DNA of 64,000 bases from Owenia fusiformis (lineage: Eukaryota; Annelida; Polychaeta; Sabellida; Oweniidae), in contig CAIIXF020000010.1 of NCBI GenBank assembly GCA_903813345.2, positions 6,441,169 through 6,505,168 of the forward strand, given 5' to 3'. The stretch's first letter is position 1; each line of letters begins with the position of its first letter. A program made the translations under genes and the position numbers. Below the pieces are notes generated by a model. That model was not told the origin of the DNA, made no database searches, and saw only the letters and a program-made list of their open reading frames with translations. Positions 48,811 to 61,604 of the stretch are shown one piece after another.

Positions 48811-51800
48811 ATGTTGCTGAACGCGATAAGACGGAGAAGCAGTTCCTACACTATATGCGAGGAGGTATGGCCGTCTTAAGAAAAACGTAGAAATTTAATT
48901 GATTTTTGCTCCCATTACTTTTGTAATTAATAATTCAGCGAAGTTTCTATGTACTTTACCTTATCGACAGGTTTGTAAAAACATATTCGACTTATTCTTC
49001 CACCGCGGAAACCAATTACATTAGTTTCCACATTGTAAACATACAAACAAAAAATATCAACACTATAAAAAACCACGGGAGTGATATCTGAAAAGAAACT
49101 TAAACGTAATCGTCATCGTTTGATTTTGTTATTTTACAGGAAAAACAGGAGCAACTTAGACCGCCTGATGTTATTTCGAATCAACCCTTTGGCTCTTTAG
49201 CTTTCGTGGAAGAAACCCAGCCCAAAGATATGGACAACCAGGACTGGGAAAACGTTGCGAGCAGTAAGAGTTCGTTAAAGGAGAGCATAAATGAGAAATC
49301 TGTGAAATATAAGGTAGACGAGTTCTGCAATGATACGAGCATTAATGCAATTACGCGTGCCTATAAGTCAAAGTCCGCTCTCAGGCGCTATACGTGGATT
49401 GTCATGTTCATCACTTCTGTGATCATTGTCGTCGTCCAAAGTAGCGCCCTCGTCCAGAAATACTTCACATGGCCTTCGGAGGTTAAGGTTGACATACTTT
49501 ATGATGCTGTCATAGAGTTTCCCAGCATTACGGTTTGTAATCTGAACCCACTGCGACGTTCTCAACTAAGGGACGACGACGATCAACGTAAAGGTTTCAA
49601 AAACTTTGCTACAAATAGTGATATGGACGAAGAGGATGAGCTTTATAGCTTGTATAGCAAAGCTAAGCTTGAACTTCAACAAACTTTAGAGAATGGTCTT
49701 AATATTGGTGAACCTCCTCCTGAACCAACCAGCATCCCCGGTGACCTTGGGCCACCAAGCGCTCCTGCCGGTCCGACCTCTGGTGGCCCTGGGCCAATAA
49801 GCGCTCCTGTCGGTCCGACCTCTGGTGTCCCTGGAGCAACAAGCGCTCCTGCCGGTCCGACCTCTGGTGTCCCTGGAGCAACAAGCGCTCCTGCCGGTCC
49901 GACCTCTGGTGGCCCTGGAGCAACAAGCGCTCCTGCCGGTCCGACCTCTGGTGGGCCTGGGCCAACAAGCGCTCCTGCCGGTCCGGCCTCTGGTGTCCCT
50001 GGAGCAACAAGCGCTCCTGCCGGTCCGACTTCTGGTGGCCCTGGGCCAACAAGCGCTCCTGCCGGTCCGACCTCTGGTGGCCCTGGAGCAACAAGCGCTC
50101 CTGCCGGTCCGACCTCTGGTGGCCCTGGAGCAACAAGCGCTCCTGCCGGTCCGACCTCTGGTGGGCCTGGGCCAACAAGCGCTCCTGCCGGTCCGGCCTC
50201 TGGTGTCCCTGGAGCAACAAGCGCTCCTGCCGGTCCGACTTCTGGTGGCCCTGGGCCAACAAGCGCTCCTGCCGGTCCGACCTCTGGTGGCCCTGGAGCA
50301 ACAAGCGCTCCTGCCGGTCCGGCCTCTGGTGTCCCTGGAGCAACAAGCGCTCCTGCCGGTCCGACCTCTGGTGGCCCTGGGCCAACAAGCGCTCCTGCCG
50401 GTCCGACCTCTGGTGTCCCTGGAGCAACAAGCGCTCCTGCTGGTCCGACCCCCGGTGTCCCTGGACCAACAAGCACTCCTGCCGGTCCGACCTCCGATGA
50501 CTCTGGACCAACAAGTACCCCTGTCGATCCGTCTTTAGGCATACTAGGATCTGATTCAGGTGAACTTACTTTTATTGAAATCTATTTTAAGGTTGGTGTT
50601 TATAAATCATAAAGAAGCAAGACATTTTTTTATGGACGTGTTAAGTATATTATTGTAGAAGCTATGTAATACAACTTAAAAATTGAAGGCCGAGCCAAAT
50701 TTTATAAAATGATACGCATGATAGAGGTGAACGTTTAGATAAGTTGTCTTGATTTCAATTATTATCGTTCTACATGCTTCACCTGTCATACGATGCTTAC
50801 CCAATCTGTCCCAGACAGTGAAGTTAAATACTGAATTTTTGATGGTAGACAACATTTTTTCGATACCCTCATCGAACGAATTTTATCCACCATCTTGGAT
50901 GATACTAACTCAAGTTAGTTTCATCCTGCTGTGGACCAGTGATACTCGTAATTTACTTTCTGTAAAATGTAAATGATGTAAATGATGACTATCATACTCA
51001 TAGGCATTCAGTTGTATACAGTCACTGAAAATCTGGATCTAGTTTCGTAAATGCTCTAATTAGAGATTAGAGTAGATGATTCGCGGTGGACCAAGGGCTC
51101 GGGTTCCCATCTAAGTGGGATCCCAAATCTGGTCTACCCTGCGCGCAGAGTCTAGTTATCAACTACGAACTCTCTTTTTGACTCCGTAACAATTCAATCA
51201 TGCAAACATAATAATACAAAACTATTTTGGTGTATTTCGAGCCATCCCGTGGCCTGTATAAAATTTCTTTTCATTTATAGTTATAAAATTGATATTACAT
51301 AATATTATTTTAATACTATTAAATTACAATAATAACAAATAATTTTTTGGGCTGATAAGAGCCACAGAGACACATAGATGTGTGTCATACACCAAATTAA
51401 GAAGTGAAATCAACGAATCTAAAGGGTAAAACAGGCCTTATTTCGGGCCTTGTTTTCACAAATTAATAATATATTTTACGCTCCCCATCTTGTCAGTCCG
51501 TCCGTAGTTACACAGAACAGTGTTTTTTGAATATCAATCAAAATATTGAGAATTGTATACGAGTATCGTATGTCACTGACATGAAATGAAGCCAGAAGTC
51601 TTAGACTCTTTAGAAAATAGAGTTTGTGATAAAATAAATGCCTTGAGCAGAAAATAAATGTAAAAATGTGATAATTTTACCCCCACGCGCTAAAAATGCC
51701 TAGTTGACTCTTACATGTCTTAAGGGATCTGTAAATATTTGTAAGTTTTTAAAAGTACTTAGAATACTTCATCATCATCAGACATATTGTAATGAATTGA

Positions 51801-54800
51801 AAGAGATTTTCAAACGTAGAATAATGTCATTACAGTATATTTATTTGACAAGTTGAGAGTTAATGTAAACTGATAAATATTGATAAACAAGTATATTCAA
51901 CACTCTATACAGTACACATATCACGAACTTCTATTCAATACAACATGCTTCAATGAACAATTAAATGGAATTAGTGCAAAAATTTGAGAGATTTATCCAA
52001 GTTAAAAGCACTTTGAATGCATACATGACGTCAACGACGATATTTTGCCAATAATACTAAGCGATGTAATAATATTTATGAAATGGCCTTACCTCCCAAT
52101 TTTAATTTTCACCATTTAAACTCTCTATATGATACAAACAACTCGATGCCATGATATAAACGCGTGATAATTATGCAATCAATGGAAGTAAACAGACGAT
52201 TGTTTTGGTTATAAGCATACATAGAGATGTCATCAATGAGGGTGAAAAGTGAGGGGACATAAATTATTTCAAACTCGAGAGCACCACTAAACGAGAACTC
52301 CCGTTCCAGAGTAGTGGCATTCACACTCACAGTGGCTGAGTCAACCAATAAACTCAATCAATCGGGCAAGCGATTTAAGATGTCTTTAGATACACCAGTC
52401 ACAAGCCGGAGGAGCAAACTTGGCGTCTCATTAATAAATATAGGGTACCAAAATGAGCGTACACCAGAACTTGATGCTCGATCTTTCAACAGTTCAATTG
52501 CATTTGGAAGCAAGAATACGTTGATGAGTGATGACGACGAAGAAAAGGACGAGAAATCAATGAAATACAAACTGGAAGAGTTCTGCACTGAATCAAGCGT
52601 AAATGCCATAACAAGAGCTTACAAGACCAAATCCAAACTTAGACGTTACACATGGCTGACAATGTTTCTGTTTTCTGTGACTCTCGTTTTTGCCCAAAGT
52701 AGAACTCTCGTCACCAAATACTTCACCTACCCGTCAGAGGTTAAACTTGATATGATTTACGAACCAGAACTGGAATTACCAAGCGTCACAATCTGTAATC
52801 TAAACCCCATTAGACGATCAAAATTGTTTCATAATGAAAAATTCGAGATGTTTGCTACCAACAGTGATACGGACGAAGAAGATGAGTTGTACAAGAGTTA
52901 TAAGAACAAATTGAATGTTAATAATTACGAAGAACCTGACGAGGAAAATGATGATGTGGAAAATGGAAGTTTTTTGAACGATGAGACTCAGGATGGCACT
53001 GAACAGACCGAAGCGCAAGACACAACGACAACGACACAAGATTTAACTACTGAAACAGTTCTTTCCAATGATGCAAACGAAGAAACTGTAAATAATCCAG
53101 GAGAGTCCTTTGATGAGCCCGGGGAGACTAATAATAATCCCGTAGAGTTCAATGATGGCCCCGGAGAGCCATTTGGATATCCCGTAGGGCCCAATGCATA
53201 TCCCGGAGAGTCTTTTGATCCCGCAGAGCCCAGTGAATATCCCGAAGAGACCATTGATGATCCCGAAGAGACCATTGATGATCCCGAAGAGTCCATTGAT
53301 GATCCCGAAGAGTCCATTGATTATCCCTCGGAAGGAACAGCAACAACAGGTATGAACGGTGTGAAACGACTTGACCGAACCAAGGAAGTTTCTTCGAACC
53401 CCATACTTTATATTCCTGTTATAGATTTATATATTTAAATCGCACATTAATCTGATAACGGAGAAATCAGAATTGTATATTTTCATGCTAGAAATAGCCA
53501 TTACATACAATACTTGAAGCGACTCGGTTTTAGAAAAAAAATTAAAAAGTTTTAGTTGATTTTACCCGATATGAAAGAATTCAAAGGTGTCCCATGTTGT
53601 AATGATAAATTATGCTCAAGAGTTTTTATTTGAGAAGGAAACAATCTGAAATTCACATAGATTAAAGATCAATATGTATGCTTCATTTTGTTAAATACAT
53701 TGTTACTAAAACACAGGAAATATTCCATGTATGCTGCATGTATGTATGACTGCCATAGCAACATGTATGCGCGTTCTGCGGAGTAAATTTGTTCCAAACA
53801 TTTTTGAAAACCATTTCGTTGTCATGTTTCACTGCACCGTTCACTAGACTACTAGTTCACTACACTAGTATTGCTATGTTACTCCCCATACCCCTCAATT
53901 GAGCATTGTACATGGTTGTTTGACGTATCCACGTGTCCATTGCTGGTAACAATTTCTCAGTTACCTTTCCATACATGATTGCAACGCATGATCGAAACCA
54001 CTGTTTGACATATCCTGCGGGGCCAACATGTGCTGCTTCAAATCACAATAGGGATAAAGATTAGATGGCGCTCCATCAGATGAGTAGAGAGCACCAAAGA
54101 GGGCCTCCATAGACACGAGTGTCTCTATTGTGTCAATGACCTTTTTGGAAAGGTGAAACCACCATGTATATGGTGTCAATTTGCGCTGTGACCCCCCTCC
54201 ACATCCAATACTGGGGAAGGCACCCACGCAAACTAAATATCAAATTAAAGCTTATTTAATTCTGGATAAATGCCGAAAGTTTCAGATTTCTATCCACAAT
54301 TATGGTGACCTAAATACAACTCTTTCCCTCATTATCTTATACGCAATCAGGGCCAGTAAGGGCCGTTAAGAAAGGGGACCATAATCCCTGGGGGACCATC
54401 ATTTCTTTCACACCGTATATAGTCTGTATGTGCACACTGAGCAGCTTTGACAGCAGAAAGTCGGCTTGGGAATGATCGCAGCAGATTTTTGAATATGTCG
54501 GTTTTTCTCTCCATTACAAAATATTCATACCTATGAAGCTTGTTAGCAACCCATTTCTTATCTATAAGATCTGCATCATCATCCCCTTACGTCACAGCAT
54601 GCAATGCATTTGATTCTGTCAATACATTGTTTCTGATCATCATAATAAAGTTGGTGTGCCATGTTGAGTTTTAACTAAGAATGACTTAAATGGCTTTGGG
54701 GTATGTGAGAGGCATACCAGAAACAATGTATTTGTAGCAATCCAAATGGAAGTCATTTGATTCAGAATTAAATGAGCTTTAATTTGAGATATAGTTTTTG

Positions 54801-57800
54801 TGGGCGCCTTTCCAAGTATTGGCTTTGGAGGGAGGGGGGGGGGTCACAGCACAAATTAATACCCTGTTCAATGGTACTCGAGGAATAAAATAGCAATACT
54901 ACTGTAGTAGTACGTGAACAGCATTGAAAAATATTAACAGAAAATGTTTTCAAAAAATGTTCGGAAAACAAAGTTGCTCCGCGGAACGCAGTACATATTC
55001 GTGTTGGTGCGATTAATTGATTTGAATATTGAATAATCATATAGTAATATCAACTAGCACTGCAAGTTATCTCATACAACGTAATGATGTCCTCTCTCAT
55101 GGTGAAGGCTATTTAAGATTTAAAGTACACAGTCTATGTTGGTCGTGATTACATGCTTGTGACAGATGAAATACATTAATATTTTATTGACCTAAATAGG
55201 TTGCATTAGATGCAATTAATGATGTAATGGTATCTACGTAATCAAAACAGCAAGCTATCCCCATCAGATTTTACCTGGTGCCTTTATGAGTTTAATTCAA
55301 AGGGCATCATTAAAATGGTAATCAATTAGCAATAATATTATTTATTTATGCTAAGGGAATTACAAAGGCATAATAATGAACTACTTCTGCGAAGTACTTT
55401 TATTCATACATACACCATGCACGCATTGTAAATTGTATTCTTGACTGCTTATTAGTGTGTTTGTGAAATCGTATTATAAACTACAAAATGTCATATGAAA
55501 TAAACTTAAAATATACTCGTGGAATGATTCCCTGAATCAGTAAATGTAGTTTCTTCAAGTCCGAGCTAACATCTAGTGACATAAACAACCAAAATGGCGC
55601 GAAACGCAGAGCTCAAATGTAAACGCTCATGGTCTACTCGACCACCTGGAATATTATGTAATCTGCATTAATTTGGCGTTCCTTGTGTTCCCGAAGGCAG
55701 CAACTACATATGCTCAACATGTTCGGTTCTTTGAGTGGGAGGCAATTGTTGAATATTTGGGAGGTGGTTGTTTTTTATGTGAATGCCAAAAGCTGTCAAT
55801 GTTAAAACTGTTAGCCCACTGATAGAACATGCAAAGGAAGAGGTGCGATAATTGGCATATACCCCCATGGTCAACATGAATCATTCTTAGGTGTAACATG
55901 ATGAATAGGCGGTCATATCATTCTTTGACAAATATTAAAGGGGTCGTTTAGTTCAGCAATGATGTACTGACTTACATGGGGCTGTGCACCATTGACTTCA
56001 CATGAGGATATCAGCATATCCCAATAGAGGCCATTGGTTTCTATTGATTATCACAAAAATACCAAAAATACATTATGACCTGAATCGATTGCAAACTTAA
56101 TAATTTCACAATATGACACAAATGGTTTATCTCATCAAATGTGCAAATATGAAATTTGCAATCGATTCAGGTCATACTTCAAATTAAAAGATCATTTTTT
56201 CCTACAAAATGGCTTAAAAAAATCCTCCAAAAAGAACTTTTACATATATCAAATATCATCCAAGTTTGTAAAACCAAGGATTATACAATTATATTTCATT
56301 ATTAAGTAACATATTTTGGATAATGTGTAGGGATTCGTAGGATGCAAATGGATTTTGATAGACACAAAAATACTTCCTGGTTTGGAATCTATGCCTCTAC
56401 ACTTCATGATTGAATTATGACCCTAATGAAAAGTGGCATATACATCAATACAGTAACTACTGAATATAGGTCAACGAGATACTAGTGTACATATATTTAA
56501 TGTAATAATAAAAGAAGAATACTCATTTTGAAAAATCAGATGAGTTAATTTTTCTCCATGGGGAGATCATAATGGAGAACGCACAACCTCCTTTCAAAAT
56601 TAAAAAAATTTAAAATCCTCTAGTTAAGGAATTATGAAAATTTTTACTCAGCAATGTTTCAATAACTTGTACGAGACAAAATGCCTCGCATTTATAGGGG
56701 CAAGACGCAATAGTGGGTTTGGACTAGATCCTCCACAAGTAATATACTGTGTTTTCCCTTCTGTTTATATCATGCAAATAAAATTATAACTTTATACACT
56801 ATACAGTAATTTGATTTACAGATGCACCAACATTGAGCTGGGAAGAAGAGGAAGAAGAGGAAGAAGAGGAAGACGACTTTAATAAATGGACCTATTTAGC
56901 AAACCAAGGCAGTTCTTTCTACAGTCAAGAAAACTCCAGGTAGACTGGTTTAACTTCATTTGCATTTGTGATAGTCTCGGCCATCTCCGTTTGAGTGGCA
57001 TCGGCGCTCTTCCCGTTCAAATATGTTCAAGCTTTGTATTCTAATGTTCCCTGCTCAAACATCTACCTCCAAGGTCGGATCTGAAAATCAAGAGGGGGCC
57101 AAAAATGTTAGTGCTTTGCCTAATTTCTAAAGAAAATACCCAAATTAAAAATAATGCCCAGTAATGCTAGTTAACAACCCAATTGCCCAATTTATCTGGG
57201 AGAACTTTGGGCTCACAGATCCACGATTGACGTCATTGTTGTTTCAGGCACAAAGAGGCCACAAAAATGATGCAGATGATATCTGAAGCGGACGAGGAGA
57301 CTATGGGTGAGATCGGACACCAGCTAGAGGACATGCTGATAGAGTGTTCCTGGGCAGGCTACCAATGCTCTCCTCAGTAAGTGTCCGAATGAATTTTAAA
57401 AACCTTCTTTAAAGGGTGACGCATACCGTTTAGCAAATCTCTCGTTTGCGGTGTTTTCTCACTGTTTAGTATAAAAGGCACGATCCCGGTAAAACAGCCC
57501 TTATTCTCGTCACCATACAAGTCAATGGGCAAAAGGGCAAACGCCTGACTTTTTATCTAAATAAACGCATTTTCAGAAGAAATGGCATGTTATCATTGCA
57601 AAAAGATGACAACTGTATGTACATACTAGCTTACTCACTCGCCATGGTCACAATTGTGTTGGGACTACATTAATTTTTTAAAACTACTTATTTCTATTCA
57701 GCGGAAGTGACGTATTAGGGCATTTTGGCCCTCGGATAATACTCAAGGGTAAGCAGGATGAAGTCAATGTGTAATGACTTCTACCTGTTTATGTGCCACA

Positions 57801-60800
57801 TGTATAATTATATGGATCGTCACGGATTTATCAAAGGGAGATTTTTATATTGACAAAATCAATTTCACATTTCTTTGGTGAAGTTTCAGGTTCTTCTATT
57901 TGTGATTAATGGAAAAATTGATATCTAGATTTGCCCATCACGTATTAGCACAACCCATGGTCTTATGAAATTATGTTAAAATCATTTTTTACCCCAATAC
58001 ACCCTCTGATTTGAAAATAATTTTTACCCCAATACACACTCCGATTTGAAAATCATTTTTTACCCAAATACACCCTCTGATTTGCAAATCATTTATACCC
58101 CAATACACCATATGATTTGAAAATCATTTTTACCCCAATGTACCCTCTGATTTGAAAATCATAATTTTACCCCAATACACCCTCTGATTTGAATTAACTG
58201 AGTTATCTCTCAACCGTTGACATTTGATCACCATCCCTAATCCTGAATTAAACCAGAGTTGTTCTACAAGAGTTCTTTTTACAAAATCGGCACGGGAAGT
58301 TACGTTGAACATACACCATAACATTATACGCAACACTTGGATCGCTGACAATAATTATGTTTGAACTAAAACTTATCAAGGTCATCATTAAAATCGAGGT
58401 CAAATCTATTTTTATTATTTTATTATCCTCGCACTTGACTAATACCACTATTCTTCTAGAATTTAGTAAGTTTACGGAATAGGAAGTAGAACTGCAATTA
58501 TCTCGTTAGTCCCCCGATATGCTGAGAGTAATGTCGTCGGATGCTCAAAGCTACGGTCTTTGCTTTGTACGTCACATCTTTTTCCAACAAGAGACTGTAA
58601 CCATAGAACTGTGAAAACAAGGCTGATCATGATGAGGACACGTTTTACAATCAAATTCAATATTTTCCGTCAAACGTTGTTAAGAGTAATTACTACATAG
58701 AACTTACAACAAACAATAATAAACTATTGACTTCTTGGTGGACAAGTTTCTTCTTTTGTATTTGCGTGTTTCTAACTCTTTGCGTTAATTGCCTCTATTC
58801 TCCGAATGTCAAATTATTGAAAAATCGAAGATGAATTCGATATGTTATTATGGTACTTTAAAGTAACAAAGCTGGACCGTATACTCATTTACCGTTATCT
58901 TGATTGAAGTCAATTTCTAGGCTTCCTAGAGTGCCCTTAACGAAAACAATAACACTAAATGGAGTTTGGTTTCTATTGAATATTTCTACAATGCCGCATA
59001 GCTACACTGTACGAACATGAATTGTAAGGATTATTGTTTCGTTCCCTGTTCCCATTATAGATGTATTCGTGCACCCTCTGGGTCTAGTCTTTGCCAAAAA
59101 CTGAGGATCATATAAACTCCGATAGTCAAAGTCATTAGCGGCGGGGCATTCCCGCCTATTCCCGTTATAAAAGAAAAAATGGTCCTCGGGATTGTAGTCC
59201 CTTGGCCCCCATTGGTAATTTACATAGAGCGGACCAGTAGTTACAGTAGACGTCAGTTTCGCCATTAGGTTAACTTTTTGAATCAGATGAAATGACCGGC
59301 AAAGAAAAAGTTCCCTACACTAATGATAGTTTTTGTGGATCAATTTTCATTTTGATTTTACCAAAATAAGGATCTACTACTGTAGTTGTTTGTTGATGAA
59401 ATTTCCAAATGAGCAGTGTATGTTTTGTTCGTTGGGATCTGCTACTCAGTCGGCTTGCAAGGTTCTGAATCAACCCCTCCTTAACATCTGTAATATTTCG
59501 GTCTCCTTCATAGAGGCAAGCCGCCTCTTTTAGATTTTACAACTCTCCGTTTGAAAAATGGAATAAAATATTTTCATTGTACAGTCAAATTATTTTCATC
59601 TTTTATTTAGGAATTTCACAAGACTGCAGAATGATTACTATGGCAACTGTTTTACATTCAACGCGGGCGACATGGGTAACGCGTACAACCTCTCTTGGAC
59701 AAATGAAACCACAGAACCTCTAACAGTCAGTAAAGGAGGACCACTTTATGGTAAGACCGCAAACAGTAAATAGATACACTACTAAGTCTAAAAGGACGGT
59801 TACTTTAATGAGTGTCTTGGTAAAGAAGAATATACAAAAATCAGAGGCTAACTGGCAACAGTTAGAAAAATGGCAACTTTGGGAACCACTTCAAGGTAGT
59901 GTCCCTTTATTCGAACATCAGAAAACAACTTTGAACAATGCAATGTGTTTAAAAAAACAAAAACAAAAAACGGGTATATAATTACATACTAGTTTGCATC
60001 GAGTCAAAACCCCCATATATATACTTCACCTCCAAGAGGTGAGGTGTGTAGGCGAAAAGGCGAGGCCACAAATGAATGCCCCAAGACCGACTACATTTAT
60101 TTTTACCTCTTTAGGTCTGACATTGGAGTTATTCATAGAACAACATGAGTACGTAGGGGACTTGAGTCCAGGTGCCGGCATGAGGGTAGTTGTCCATTCA
60201 GTCTCACAAATGCCTTTCCCAGAAGATGAGGGATTCGACATAGCACCCGGATACGCTACTTCAGTGGGACTAAAGAAGGTTGGCACTACAATAATGTATT
60301 ATATTATTTTGAGAGGTAACAACGGACTCCTATTTATAAACTTTTCCATCAAGTATAATCGTCCTGTGTCAGTAACTTGTGTCTTACTCTCATTTTCGTC
60401 TTGTTTCATTGGATTACCTCTCACTGTCTCATTAGCAACAATTAAGTCAATTATAAAATATCTTTACTTCTTGTAATGGTTCATCTCACGACCAAAGTCT
60501 CTATGACCTCATTACTAATAAGTCACCTTATCACAAATGACGCGATTACCTCATTACAATCATATCGATCACATCACCAAAACAGTCTCATATAAGGGAT
60601 AACCAGATAATCAGATTAATATGAAACCATATTTTGTTCTTAGACGAAGATCACCCGTCTCCCTAGCCCCCACGGCACGTGCGATCCTGATCTAGATGCT
60701 ACCACGTTGTACAGTGACAAATACGGGGTGGAGTACTCCAAGGAGGCGTGTATGAAGTCATGCTACCAGAAAAACGTCATAGACGTGTGTGGTTGTGCGG

Positions 60801-61561
60801 TTCATGAGGTCCCTAAGCCAGATAACGTTCCCATGTGTACAAGCGTCAGTGACTCCATCACTACTAATACTACTAATACAACAACGGCTGCTCCAACCAC
60901 TATCAGTTCCAATACAACCACAGATGATGATAATAGTGGTGAAGATCATGATGAAATGGGACCAAGTCCAAACGGTATACAAATTACATAAACAATGAAA
61001 TGATATCATCATAACATATGGCCGGTCACATAGTTATTTTCAAAAATTGTGTGATCCAATAGTTTCATCTCATGATGTTTCTACCCACAAGGGCTGCACC
61101 AAAATCGTAAATACTTTCAGCCATGATGTGGACTAAATCATTTCATTTGGCTTTATCAATAAGGAGATTGATACGTCTAACAGTGACCACATTATTAGCA
61201 TATCATTTCAATAACAAAATTATAAACTTAAAATAAAACACAATTTTTGTCATTTGTTTCTATTTTGAACATTTTATATGCAATTTCAGAGCAGTGCATG
61301 ATGAGTGTGGAAGCTGCATACAAGAAAAATGAACTTGGATGTGGAGAAGAATGTCCACTCAGATGCCTTGATTACACCTATGATATGCTTATATCAAACG
61401 CTGAATGGCCTTCTATGGATTATAGCGTATGTTATACAATGACTTTTTCTAGTTTTTCATTTTTGGGGTCAACCCTAGACCACGTGACCCGAATTACCTA
61501 TCCATATTATTAGACTCCAGATTGAAAATCTGGAGTCTATTGCTTTTGCCAGTTTTCTTAT

Positions 61562-61604
<43 letters not shown>

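Noticed and set aside
49676-50542. Long frames on the minus strand and in other plus frames across the Pro/Gly repeat
   Set aside because: Shadow frames of the 42-bp coding repeat; only the plus frame continues into TM1 and the conserved ectodomain start.
52314-52379. Start of exon 1b at a GTG upstream of the ATG
   Set aside because: In a nuclear animal gene the first ATG (52380) is the credible start; the upstream codon is GTG.
50560-52379. A second full DEG/ENaC gene with 1a as its own first exon
   Set aside because: No Cys-rich or TM2 exons could be found in this stretch, so alternative first exons of one gene (or a silent partial copy) is the simpler reading.
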